This document shows positions 8,540 to 16,816 of a stretch of DNA of 64,000 bases, in pieces. The notes beneath the pieces were generated by a model. It did no database searches. It worked only from the letters and a program-made list of their open reading frames with translations, and was not told where the DNA came from. Position numbers and translations under genes: made by a program. Origin of the DNA: an uncultured Rhodospirillaceae bacterium (GTDB taxonomy: Bacteria; Pseudomonadota; Alphaproteobacteria; Rhodospirillales; Rhodospirillaceae); assembly GCA_943787205.1 (NCBI GenBank), contig CALSLN010000024.1, positions 1 through 64,000 on the forward strand. Direction: 5' to 3'. Numbering within the stretch: the stretch's first letter is position 1; each line of letters opens with the position of its first letter.

Positions 8540-10426
8540 TTATGGCTCTGACATAAGAGCGTCTGGCTCGTTTGCCAGCGTCCATTGCCGCACCCGCCCA
8601 TCAAAATACCCGCCTGTGACCACGATGCTATCGTCTGGCGAGAAGAGGATGCTGTTTGCCGATCCATTGTGGCCGAGGAGAGGCTCGCCGACAGCATCGC
8701 CAGTGACAGACCAGATCCGTCCAGCGCCGTCATCACCTGCTGATGCGAGGAGGGAGCCATCCGATGAAAAAGCTAATGCCCGGACCCAGCCCTTGTGACC
8801 GGACATATTACCCACGCGCGGTGTTCCATCAGCGCCCCACAACCTCACCATGCCGTCGTCGCCACCGGTCGCGAAGATCGCACCATCTGGCGAATATGTG
8901 ATTGTACGAACGGCCCCTCTGTGGGCTGTCATAGAGGCGGCTCTTAATTCACCGTCGAACCACCAGATTTTCATAGCGCTATCGGCTCCACCGCTCAGGA
9001 AACTTCTTCCCGATGGAGATATGGCAAGAGCGCTTACGGCTTCTTTGTGTGCCTTGATCGGTCCGAGGACGAGCGTACCATCTGACTCCCAAATTCTGAT
9101 CGAACCTTCTTCGTCTCCCGTTGCGACCATGCCGCCGTCCGCCGAGAAGGCGACAGCTGTCACTCGGCCGTCATGGTCGTCTTTGGTGAGAAGCGGGGAA
9201 CCGTTGAGGTTCCAAACACGCATGGTTCCGTCATAGCTTGCGGTCGCAAACCGATCACCATCCGGAGAAAATGCAATCGCCTCGACCCATGACGTGTGAA
9301 CCAGATTAGGTGGTCCTAAAGGTTGTCCGTCGGTGTCGTACAACTGAAAACTACCATCGTCGCCAGCCATGGCAACTAAAGTTCCATCTGGCGAGACCGC
9401 GAGCGTGCGAAGCCATGGGTCATACGCGCGTAAGGGTTCGCCGCGTGGAGATCCATCGATGTTCCACAGCCTTACGGTGCCATCATAGTACCCGCCGGTG
9501 GCGAAGAACTCTCCGCCGGGTGAAAAGGCTAAAGCCTGAACTGACCCAGCATGTCCTCTCATGGGTGGTTGACGTAGTGACCCATCGAGGTTGCGGAGCA
9601 AAACGGAGCCGTCATCACCAGCAGAGGCCATAACGCCGCCTCTTGGTGCAAAGTCGACGACCCATGCCCGATGTCCTGAAAGCGGTTCCGTGCGTTGCGA
9701 ACCATTTAGGTTCCAGAGGCGCACGAGGCCATCGTCACCAGAAGATGCAATGAAATCGCCGCGCGGAGAAAAGTTTACTGCTTCCACCCAGCGCTCATGC
9801 CCTAATAATGGTCCAGCGAGAAGTTTGCCGCGCGTGTTCCACAGCCTGACGGTGCCATCGATACTCGATGACGCAATCTTTGTTCCGTCTGGTGAAAAGG
9901 CAACGGCGCGAACCCATTCCGTATGACCGGTGAAGGGTTTCCCGATTTGTTGTCCGTCCAAAGACCACAGTCTGACCGTGCCGTCGTATCCTGCAGAAGC
10001 AAGTCTTGATCCATCTGGCGAGAAGTCGAGGTCCTGCACAGACCCTTCATGGCCTAAGAAGGGTTCTCCACGTTGGCTGCCATCTTGATTCCACAGAAAG
10101 ATCTGTCCGCGGATTGTGGTCGACGCAATGGTCTTTCCATCCGGAGAAATCGCTACGGCTACGGCCCGTGCATCAAGGTCGAGTTCTTTTGTAAAGGCAC
10201 CGTCGTAAGACCAAACGGTAATGCTGCCATCAGAGACGTCGACCACTGCAAATCGATTGGGATCTGTTGGATCAAAGGTGAGGCGAACGGGCGTGAGTGG
10301 ACCGCCTTGCGCCTTGACACGAATTTCTACTTCCGATGTTAGCGCATAGGTTTGGGCGAGTGTTGGAGCTGCGCATAAGAGCAATGCGATTGCCACGCCG
10401 CCAAAAGCCAGGCGTTGATGCTTCAT
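8540..10426 (-). CDS. Secreted WD40-repeat protein with 14 blades (two propellers)
   Basis: About 628 residues from ATG 10426, chosen because GAGGG lies 8 nt upstream; the track start at 10444 has no spaced RBS. A signal peptide ('MKHQRLAFGGVAIALLLCAAPTLAQT') is followed entirely by WD40-type repeats of about 41 residues. I count 14 blade ends: ITVWSYDG, IFLWNQDG, VRLWSLDG, VRLWNTRG, VRLWNLNG, VLLRNLDG, VRLWNIDG, FQLYDTDG, MRVWNLNG, IRIWESDG, MKIWWFDG, VRLWGADG, GRIWSVTG, VRQWTLAN. Fourteen fits two seven-bladed propellers with no catalytic domain. Such proteins usually scaffold protein-protein contacts. A periplasmic or secreted double propeller without a kinase or NTPase partner domain is uncommon. 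It converges with the amidohydrolase 17 bp away, so it is not its operon partner. Confidence 0.93.
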   Translation of the reverse strand: MKHQRLAFGGVAIALLLCAAPTLAQTYALTSEVEIRVKAQGGPLTPVRLTFDPTDPNRFAVVDVSDGSITVWSYDGAFTKELDLDARAVAVAISPDGKTIASTTIRGQIFLWNQDGSQRGEPFLGHEGSVQDLDFSPDGSRLASAGYDGTVRLWSLDGQQIGKPFTGHTEWVRAVAFSPDGTKIASSSIDGTVRLWNTRGKLLAGPLLGHERWVEAVNFSPRGDFIASSGDDGLVRLWNLNGSQRTEPLSGHRAWVVDFAPRGGVMASAGDDGSVLLRNLDGSLRQPPMRGHAGSVQALAFSPGGEFFATGGYYDGTVRLWNIDGSPRGEPLRAYDPWLRTLAVSPDGTLVAMAGDDGSFQLYDTDGQPLGPPNLVHTSWVEAIAFSPDGDRFATASYDGTMRVWNLNGSPLLTKDDHDGRVTAVAFSADGGMVATGDEEGSIRIWESDGTLVLGPIKAHKEAVSALAISPSGRSFLSGGADSAMKIWWFDGELRAASMTAHRGAVRTITYSPDGAIFATGGDDGMVRLWGADGTPRVGNMSGHKGWVRALAFSSDGSLLASAGDDGAGRIWSVTGDAVGEPLLGHNGSANSILFSPDDSIVVTGGYFDGRVRQWTLANEPDALMSEP

Positions 10427-10563
10427 CTTAGCTGCCCTCATCATTCCATCGACACGACTGTATATAAATTTACCGTCACTAAGTATGGCGTCACCGGGTT
10501 AGTTTCCGCTAGCCTTACCCTATGGCGCGTTAACTATTCGCGACTATAAAGGAGTATTCCACA

Positions 10564-11493
10564 ATGGCTGAAGAAAAAGTGAGTCCTGAGTCCGGCGAAC
10601 GAAATCCGATCTGGGGTATCTTGACGATGCTTTTCGTACTCGTTCTAGGTTTTGCGGCGTCGTATTATTTAAGCCGCCCGATGCCAGAGCAAGCGCGTGC
10701 TGAGTGGAATGCGCAGGCCGATGCGGACGCGAAACGATTAGCGTCGACGTTTACTGTGTTACTTGATCGCGCAAACAGTCCGCTCCAAAGCCTTGCCACA
10801 TTGTTCAATGGCTCAGGCCGTGTCGCCGCTGACGAATTCGAGAATACAATTGAGTATCTCAAAGGGCATCAATCAGGGGCCTTTCCCGCATCGATGGGTT
10901 TTCTGACGAAATCTCAACCACCGAGCTGCGGAACCGAAGACGGATGTTGGATGGTCGCCTATTCGACAGATACGAATGGTGTGCTGAGGCCGGGCTCTGA
11001 TGCTTCACGTTTTGGCCCCATGGTTGAAACTATTAGTACTGCATTGGTTGATGAAAATACTTTGGCGGTCGGATCTGTTTTTCAGGGTGAAGATGGCAAG
11101 CCATACTCTTACTATGCGGTGACGATCCGCAACACGCGCCAGTTTGGCGTGGTGGTAAGTCTTATCGATTATCAAGGCCTTGTTGATCGCTTGTATGAAG
11201 AATGGATTCCGGAGGGTTTTACTCTGCGCCTTGAGGCTTCATTCTCGAACGGCTCTGAAATGTCTGCGCCATTGTTTATCGTCGGCTCATCTGAACCCGG
11301 CGAAGGCGCGGTCCGGTCTGTCAGTGTTCCAGCGGAAATAGATGGTGCAAAATTTAATTTGGTCTTGGATGTAACGGAAGAATATTCCGATGGTCCTAAG
11401 CTCCTAGCCGGAACGTTTGCTCTCTACACCGGGATTTTCGCGACGCTCTTTCTGGTCATGCTCATTCGAATATTGTTTAGGGCTGGTGATTAA
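10564..11493 (+). CDS. Membrane-anchored CHASE-like sensor domain without output domain
   Basis: 309 residues. AAGGAG lies 8-9 nt before the ATG. A cytoplasmic stub is followed by TM1 'IWGILTMLFVLVLGFAASYYLS' (about 18-39), a ~230-residue periplasmic region, and TM2 'LLAGTFALYTGIFATLFLVMLIRILF' (about 280-305) that ends the protein. The periplasmic region has the flow of a CHASE domain: 'AKRLASTFTVLLDRANSPLQSLATLFNGSGRVAADEFENTIEYLKGH' then 'MGFLTK', 'DGKPYSYYAVTIRNT' and 'VDRLYEEWIPEGFTLRLEASF'. CHASE domains normally sense small extracellular ligands for kinases or cyclases. Here the coding sequence stops right after TM2, with no HAMP, kinase or GGDEF. Domain assignment is by pattern only. 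It might signal by partnering another membrane protein. Confidence 0.6.
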   Translation: MAEEKVSPESGERNPIWGILTMLFVLVLGFAASYYLSRPMPEQARAEWNAQADADAKRLASTFTVLLDRANSPLQSLATLFNGSGRVAADEFENTIEYLKGHQSGAFPASMGFLTKSQPPSCGTEDGCWMVAYSTDTNGVLRPGSDASRFGPMVETISTALVDENTLAVGSVFQGEDGKPYSYYAVTIRNTRQFGVVVSLIDYQGLVDRLYEEWIPEGFTLRLEASFSNGSEMSAPLFIVGSSEPGEGAVRSVSVPAEIDGAKFNLVLDVTEEYSDGPKLLAGTFALYTGIFATLFLVMLIRILFRAGD

Positions 11494-12308
11494 CTGCCGT
11501 CAGCAATACGTGCAAACATCTGGGCTGTTTCTGCTGGCAGAATGATCATTGAATCGTGCCCGCAGGGAAGTTCTTTGTACTCCCAAGTCGGTTCATTCCT
11601 AAAAGCCTGCAAACGTGCCTCTTGAGCCGGTGAGAGTGCGGGCTTGTCTGAGCAGTATATAAAGGTGCGAGCGACACCATCCGACCCGCCGTTGGGTAGG
11701 GAGATTGGTTGCAGCCATGTGCCGAGTGGTTGCGGCGTGACATTTCGGCGGAGCCAAGCCAGTTCTTCTGTCATGTGGTCCGGCACGCCAAAAGAGATAG
11801 GTTCTCTCGCATGGGCGAGATATCCGTCTTCCAATGGTCCGAAATTCTTTTCAGCGATTTCCTTCGTGCCACCACGCAACACAGTGTCCCCATCATCGGG
11901 GACGATGGCATCCAAGAAGATGGCATGGGCGACCCGATCTTTATGTGTGTCGCACACGCCGCTGATAATTACCCCGCCGTAGCTGTGGCCAACGAGAACA
12001 ATGTTATCGAGGTCTTCCCATATCATCAGGTTGGCAACATCCGAGATGTGCGTATCCAAATTGATCTCAGGTGAGCGTAGATGCTGGCGATCTCCCAAGC
12101 CGGTTAGGCTTGGCGAGAAGACCCGGTGTCCTTGCTCCTCCAGCTGTTCGCGGACCATTTTCCAGCACCAGCCACCATGCCAAGCACCATGAACCAGCAC
12201 GAATGTCTTTTTACTGTGTTCCGTTGCTCTTGACTCAGAAGGCGTGCCTAAGACGGAGCTAAGAACAAGCGCGGCTGCTCCCTGTGCGGCTATTCTTCTA
12301 GAAATCAT
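11490..12308 (-). CDS. Alpha/beta hydrolase with exported N-terminus
   Basis: 272 residues from ATG 12308, preferred over the track start because GGAG lies 8 nt upstream and the leader 'MISRRIAAQGAAALVLSSVLGTPSESRA' is a Tat-like signal. The hydrolase core shows 'TFVLVHGAWHGGWCWKMV' (oxyanion HG), 'VFSPSLTGLGDRQHL', the nucleophile elbow 'IVLVGHSYGGVII' (GHSYG), and a C-terminal 'LPCGHDSMIILPAE' carrying the catalytic His; the acid is probably in the Asp-containing strand near 'FLDAIVPDDGD' or after it. This is the salicylate-esterase/methyl-esterase-like group of alpha/beta hydrolases. It probably hydrolyses a small ester in the periplasm. Its 3' end overlaps the CHASE-like gene by 4 bp (convergent). 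Confidence 0.87.
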   Translation of the reverse strand: MISRRIAAQGAAALVLSSVLGTPSESRATEHSKKTFVLVHGAWHGGWCWKMVREQLEEQGHRVFSPSLTGLGDRQHLRSPEINLDTHISDVANLMIWEDLDNIVLVGHSYGGVIISGVCDTHKDRVAHAIFLDAIVPDDGDTVLRGGTKEIAEKNFGPLEDGYLAHAREPISFGVPDHMTEELAWLRRNVTPQPLGTWLQPISLPNGGSDGVARTFIYCSDKPALSPAQEARLQAFRNEPTWEYKELPCGHDSMIILPAETAQMFARIADGS

Positions 12309-12411
12309 CAGGCCGTCTCCGTCATTAATTCTTATCGGTTTAAAATCATGCAACGATGTCTGGAATGGAAAAGCAATGGTTGCGATCAACCGGTATTATT
12401 GAAGAGGGCCC

Positions 12412-14154
12412 ATGTCTGAGAAATCCAATCGGCTGACAGGTGGCCAGGTTATCAGCCGAATTCTCAAAGGGTACGGTATTGAAACGACCTTTGTGCTCGC
12501 CGGTGCGGCTCATTCTCATACGTTGTACGCTTTCGAAGATGATGGAATGGCCGTGATCTCGGGGCGCCATGAAACCGGGACTGTCGGGGCTGCCGATGGC
12601 TATGCCCGAATCACAGGGAAGCCTGGCATCGCCATGATCGCCGGCAAGCAGGGCATGCCAAATGCTATGGGCGGTATCCAGACTGCGCGGATGGCGTGTT
12701 CACCTGTTGTGGTATTCGCGTCCGTTTACGCTGACCCATCCCGTGAATCTTTAGGGGACGAGGGTGAAGACCCACTAGAGATGGCTAAGCCTTACGCCAA
12801 ATGGTGCCGCGTTGTGCCGACCATCGACCGGCTCGCGGAATTTGTGCATGCGGCTCTCCGTGCGGCCACCTCCGGTCGCCCAGGTGTTGCCGTCATTGGG
12901 GTGCCGTTAAGTATTCAAAGCGCGACAATTAATGGTGACGCGGCGTTAGATAGTCACGCTCTTCGTACTAATGTTTCTGAGGCCTCTGCGGACTCGATTG
13001 AAGCTGCAGTAGAGATGCTCGCCAAAGCGAAGCGACCTTTAGTGCTCGTGGGCAGTGGCGCGGGCTTATCCAACGCGGGGCCAGCGCTTCGCTCTCTCGC
13101 TGAGACACATCGATTGCCTGTGCTTGGGCATGCGCTTGGTCGTGGTCTTGTTCCTGAGGATCACGTTCTGGGATTTAGTTGGCCATTGGCTCAGGTTGCG
13201 GCCAAAGAGGCGGATGCAGTTCTTGTTGTCGGTATGCGGCTGTCTCAACGCATTGGTTACGGATTAGCGCCACGATTTAATCCCAAAGCGAAGATTGCAC
13301 AAATTGATCTGATTGCAGACGAGTTCGGTCGTAATCGCGTGATTGATGTGCCGATGCTCGGTGATGCTGCGCTGACAGTGCGTAAACTTGACGAAGCTTT
13401 GTCGAATGCTGGCAATAGCTCTTCCGGCGATCCCACGTGGGTGAATGACGCGATGGCAGCGCGGTTAAACCGGATTGATGAATTAGGCCGAAATGACACC
13501 GGACGAATACATCCCACGCGCATTGGCCGAGACCTGATGGATGTCATGCCCGACAATGCTATTTTCGTTGGCGATGGCGCGGACGCATTGAATTGGATGC
13601 TCGGTGTTACACGCATGTCTGGCGACCGCTGCTATTTGGATCACTATCCCCTCGGCTCAATGGGTATTGGCACGGCGCTTTCCATTGGGGCAGCTGCAGC
13701 CGAGCGCGAGCTATCACGGCAAGAGGGCAGAGAGCCACGTGAGGTCGTTCTCGTGACTGGTGACGGATCGTTTGGGTTTTATGCGAGTGAATGGAATGCC
13801 GCTGCACTGGCAGGATTGAAGGTGGTCTGTGTGATCGCCAACGATGGAGCTTGGGGCACAGAAAAAAATGGTCAATTGGCCTCTAAGGGTCGCAATGTGA
13901 ATTGCGAACTTGGTCAGGCGAATTACGAACTCATCGGCCAAGTATTCGGTTGTCTCGGCGAACGCGTGGAGAACCCGGACGATATCAAGCCGGCATTGCA
14001 AAGAGCGTTTGCAGCAGACCGTACGACAATTATAAACGTTTTGACCGACCCCGATGCGGGGCTTGATCGTAAGAAGGACCCGAGACTACAGATGATAACT
14101 TTCGAAGATTTGCCCTCGAGTCATAAAGCCCATTATTCACCAGAGGTCGCGTAA
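12412..14154 (+). CDS. ThDP-dependent enzyme, acetolactate synthase-like
   Basis: 580 residues with the three-domain layout of ThDP decarboxylases/synthases. The N-terminal PYR domain has the activating Glu in 'VISGRHETGTVGAADGYARITGKPGIAMI'. The central domain has 'LVGSGAGLSNAGPALRSLAE'. The C-terminal PP domain carries the Mg/ThDP motif 'VLVTGDGSFGFYASEWNAAALAGLKVVCVIANDGAWGTEKN' (GDGS...N). Family chemistry is decarboxylation and C-C ligation or cleavage of 2-oxo acids or acyl-CoAs (acetolactate synthase, benzoylformate decarboxylase, 2-hydroxyacyl-CoA lyase). I cannot assign the substrate. The ALS regulatory subunit is absent nearby, so a catabolic role is more likely than branched-chain synthesis. 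The next ATG follows its stop directly, implying coupling to the solute-binding protein. Confidence 0.88.
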   Translation: MSEKSNRLTGGQVISRILKGYGIETTFVLAGAAHSHTLYAFEDDGMAVISGRHETGTVGAADGYARITGKPGIAMIAGKQGMPNAMGGIQTARMACSPVVVFASVYADPSRESLGDEGEDPLEMAKPYAKWCRVVPTIDRLAEFVHAALRAATSGRPGVAVIGVPLSIQSATINGDAALDSHALRTNVSEASADSIEAAVEMLAKAKRPLVLVGSGAGLSNAGPALRSLAETHRLPVLGHALGRGLVPEDHVLGFSWPLAQVAAKEADAVLVVGMRLSQRIGYGLAPRFNPKAKIAQIDLIADEFGRNRVIDVPMLGDAALTVRKLDEALSNAGNSSSGDPTWVNDAMAARLNRIDELGRNDTGRIHPTRIGRDLMDVMPDNAIFVGDGADALNWMLGVTRMSGDRCYLDHYPLGSMGIGTALSIGAAAAERELSRQEGREPREVVLVTGDGSFGFYASEWNAAALAGLKVVCVIANDGAWGTEKNGQLASKGRNVNCELGQANYELIGQVFGCLGERVENPDDIKPALQRAFAADRTTIINVLTDPDAGLDRKKDPRLQMITFEDLPSSHKAHYSPEVA

Positions 14155-15672
14155 ATGCGGGCTCTAATCTCTGTTGTTGTCGCCGCCGGATTTTTCATCA
14201 GTGGTGCAATCAGTCATGGGCAAACGTTACGCGTTGCTGTCTCTGCGTACCCACCAACATTGGGTAATCCGTTCACAGGAGCAAGCCAACCGTCAGCTGA
14301 GCTATGGTGGTCCATATACGATGGTCTTACCCGCCTAAACTGGACAGGCGGGCCAGAGCCTGCTTTGGCCCTGTCGTGGGAGAATACATCGCCCACGACC
14401 TGGGTGTTTAAGCTTCGGCCCAATGTCACCTATCATTCTGGCAAGCCCTTTACGGCGCAGGATGTGGTTGATGTACTTGCACTGATGAAGCGCAAGGATA
14501 TGGCGCGCTATCTAATTCCTAACGAGTTGTCCTTGGTTTCCGGTAGTCGTGCGCTCGATGATCTCACAGTCGAAATTGAGACCTCTGAACCTGATGCCAT
14601 TTTGCCAAAACGTCTGGCGACTCTGATGATGATCGACCCGGAGCTATGGGATGAGATTGGTGTGGATGGCTACACCCTTGCTCCAATGGGGACTGGGCCG
14701 TTCAAATTGTCGACCTTTGGGCGTGGCAACGCGGCAGTCGTTTTGGATGCGAACCCTGCATCGTGGCGCGCTCCGAAAAATGTTCAGCGTGTCGAGTACA
14801 AATTAGTGGCCGACAAGACGTCTCGTATTCAGGCACTCTTGTCGCGGCAAGTTGATCTGGTCACTGGCCTTCACGTTGATGATGTTGCGGTCGTTGAAGG
14901 GCAGGGATTTAACGTGGTTGTTCAGCCCAATCATCAGGTTAAATCCATCGCGCTTCCCAACGCTTTGAGGGAAGACCCTTATCCCCTGAACGATGCGCGT
15001 GTCAGGCGGGCTTTGAACTATGCCGTTGATAAGGATTCGATCGCGAAGTTTATCATGTTTGGCTATGCCGACGTTGTGAGCCAAGGCGTCACGCGTAATA
15101 CAATCGGATATAACCCAGATCTAAAGCCATTTTCCTATGATCCAGAACGCGCAAAGGCGCTTTTGGCTGAAGCGGGATACCCCGATGGCTTCTCTATGAA
15201 AATCGAAGTGGTCACCGATAGTACGACGCCGGATGGACTGATGTACCAACGCGTCGCGCAGGATTTAGAAGCCGTCGGAATAGATGTCACCTTGCGTGCG
15301 ATTCCCTTTACCGAGTACTCGCGCAAGTATGCGCTGTCTGATTGGGACGATACGGACGCGTTCCATTTGGTGTGGAACAATGCCGCGTTCCAAGATCCCA
15401 TTCGTCCGATTGAATATTTCTCCTGCATGAGGGCCAACCCCTTTTTCTGCGAACCGGAGATGATTGACTCTATTAAGCAATCGAACGCAGAGATGGACCC
15501 GGAGAAACGTATTGTCCTGTTGCAGAATATTATGGCGCAGTATCATGATTTGGCACCGGCAATTTGGCTGACCAACGCGGTTTACACGACGGCGTATAAC
15601 GACAGCGTCGTGTCATTTGACTACAGGCCTACGGGCACGGTCTTCGAAACGCTCATCATGAAGGGCGACTGA
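14155..15672 (+). CDS. ABC-type solute-binding protein, family 5 (peptide/opine type)
   Basis: 505 residues. ATG immediately follows the upstream TAA. The signal peptide 'MRALISVVVAAGFFISGAISHG' leads into a family-5 extracellular binding protein: 'LRVAVSAYPPTLGNPFTGASQPSAELWWSIYDGLTRLNWTGGPEPALALSWENTSPTTWVFKLRPNVTYHSGKPFTAQDVV' is the classic N-terminal block, and 'DARVRRALNYAVDKDSIAKFIMFGYADV' and 'YDPERAKALLAEAGYPDGFSMKIEVVTD' are the central family blocks. It would deliver an oligopeptide or similar small molecule to an inner-membrane ABC permease. No permease or ATPase genes are in the window, so it either serves a transporter elsewhere or has another periplasmic role. It is part of the plus-strand run 12412-16746. 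Confidence 0.93.
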   Translation: MRALISVVVAAGFFISGAISHGQTLRVAVSAYPPTLGNPFTGASQPSAELWWSIYDGLTRLNWTGGPEPALALSWENTSPTTWVFKLRPNVTYHSGKPFTAQDVVDVLALMKRKDMARYLIPNELSLVSGSRALDDLTVEIETSEPDAILPKRLATLMMIDPELWDEIGVDGYTLAPMGTGPFKLSTFGRGNAAVVLDANPASWRAPKNVQRVEYKLVADKTSRIQALLSRQVDLVTGLHVDDVAVVEGQGFNVVVQPNHQVKSIALPNALREDPYPLNDARVRRALNYAVDKDSIAKFIMFGYADVVSQGVTRNTIGYNPDLKPFSYDPERAKALLAEAGYPDGFSMKIEVVTDSTTPDGLMYQRVAQDLEAVGIDVTLRAIPFTEYSRKYALSDWDDTDAFHLVWNNAAFQDPIRPIEYFSCMRANPFFCEPEMIDSIKQSNAEMDPEKRIVLLQNIMAQYHDLAPAIWLTNAVYTTAYNDSVVSFDYRPTGTVFETLIMKGD

Positions 15673-15717
15673 CCGATTCTTAAGCCTGGCAAGATCTCTC
15701 GTAGTCTGCTCGCCATA

Positions 15718-16746
15718 TTGGGTTTGGTCGTGCTCTCCGCTTGCGATCCTATGGTTATCGAAGGGTGTGAGTCTTCCGATGACATTAAGTACTATTGCGG
15801 CATGGCTGCGCCGGAAGACATCGAACCTCTCGGCGACCATCCATGGTTGCTGGTCAGTGAACTAGGCGATTTAAGCGCGGGCACGTCTGGTTATATTTCT
15901 GCTCTGAATATTGAAACGGATGAGTTCATGCGCTTGCAGGCGCAAGAGGTGCCGGACAGCGTGTTTTCTCAATGCGGTTCTTTGCCATCAAAGCTTCGTC
16001 CGCGCGGTTTTCATGTTTCCGATCTCGCTGATGATGGGTTTCGTTTGTTGGTGGTCAACGCTGCTCTTGGTGAGCGGATCGAACGCTATCGCGTGGATGT
16101 TGGCGCGGAAGGTCCGACACTGACCTGGCAAGGCTGTGTTGACGTGCCTGAGACCGTGTTCCCCAATGACGTCGCAGCAACCGGCGACCATGGCTTTGTG
16201 GTCAGTCACATGTATGGCGAGCCTCGCGGACCATGGCTAACAACAAAACATTTTCTCGGCATTCACACCGGTCACGCTGCCGCCTGGGACCCTGATGCGG
16301 GTTGGCATAAGATTGAGGGCACAGAGGCATCGTTTCCTAACGGCATCGAGGCAGACCCGGCAACCGGGCGCGTTTTTCTTGGCTCTACCTATGGTCAGAC
16401 ATTTGTCTCTGCCGCTCTTGATGGCACGGAAGCAAAGTCCGTTCGCATTCCTGTCCAATCAGATAATTTGACGTGGACGCCAGATGGGCGGCTTCTCTCT
16501 GTTGGGCATACTGGTATCCCTATGCTCGGAACAAGGGGCTGCCGTGGCCTGCCTGGTGTGCCGTGCAGTTTCCCATTTTCTGTCGTTGCCGTTGATCCTG
16601 TAACGTTGTCTCAAGAGATTGTCTTTGAGCACAAGGGTGGCCAAATACCGGGAGCCTCCGTCGCTCTTCATCACCAGGGTTTTCTTTATATGGGAACAGT
16701 TTTTGGAGATAGGATCTCACGTGTTCAATTCCTGGTTGATCCCTAA
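15718..16746 (+). CDS. Lactonase/arylesterase-like beta-propeller lipoprotein (SMP-30/PON-like)
   Basis: About 342 residues from TTG 15718. The real start is unclear. Reading back from TTG the frame stays open to the previous gene's TGA (15670-15672) and encodes 'KISRSLLAILGLVVLSACDP', a good lipoprotein signal with lipobox LSAC. A start giving the full signal would need ATT 15676 or ATC 15694, with no ATG, GTG or TTG before 15718. The mature part looks like a six-bladed propeller: 'GYISALNIETDEF', 'VFPNDVAATGDHGFVVSHMYG' and 'SFPNGIEADPATGRVFLGSTYG'. The two Asn-containing loops resemble the calcium-binding Asn sites of paraoxonase and gluconolactonase. Likely a periplasmic lactonase or arylesterase; substrate unknown. 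Confidence 0.72.
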   Translation: MGLVVLSACDPMVIEGCESSDDIKYYCGMAAPEDIEPLGDHPWLLVSELGDLSAGTSGYISALNIETDEFMRLQAQEVPDSVFSQCGSLPSKLRPRGFHVSDLADDGFRLLVVNAALGERIERYRVDVGAEGPTLTWQGCVDVPETVFPNDVAATGDHGFVVSHMYGEPRGPWLTTKHFLGIHTGHAAAWDPDAGWHKIEGTEASFPNGIEADPATGRVFLGSTYGQTFVSAALDGTEAKSVRIPVQSDNLTWTPDGRLLSVGHTGIPMLGTRGCRGLPGVPCSFPFSVVAVDPVTLSQEIVFEHKGGQIPGASVALHHQGFLYMGTVFGDRISRVQFLVDP

Positions 16747-16816
16747 CCCGTGATTTGATTCCGCTAGGCTTGGGGGCGTAAACTGATTCTAAACATAAGG
16801 TGTTTTAAGAAGTCCA

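Noticed and set aside
12412-14154. Calling the ThDP enzyme acetolactate synthase (ilvB)
   Set aside because: No ilvN regulatory subunit or other Ile/Val genes nearby; the family includes several other reactions.
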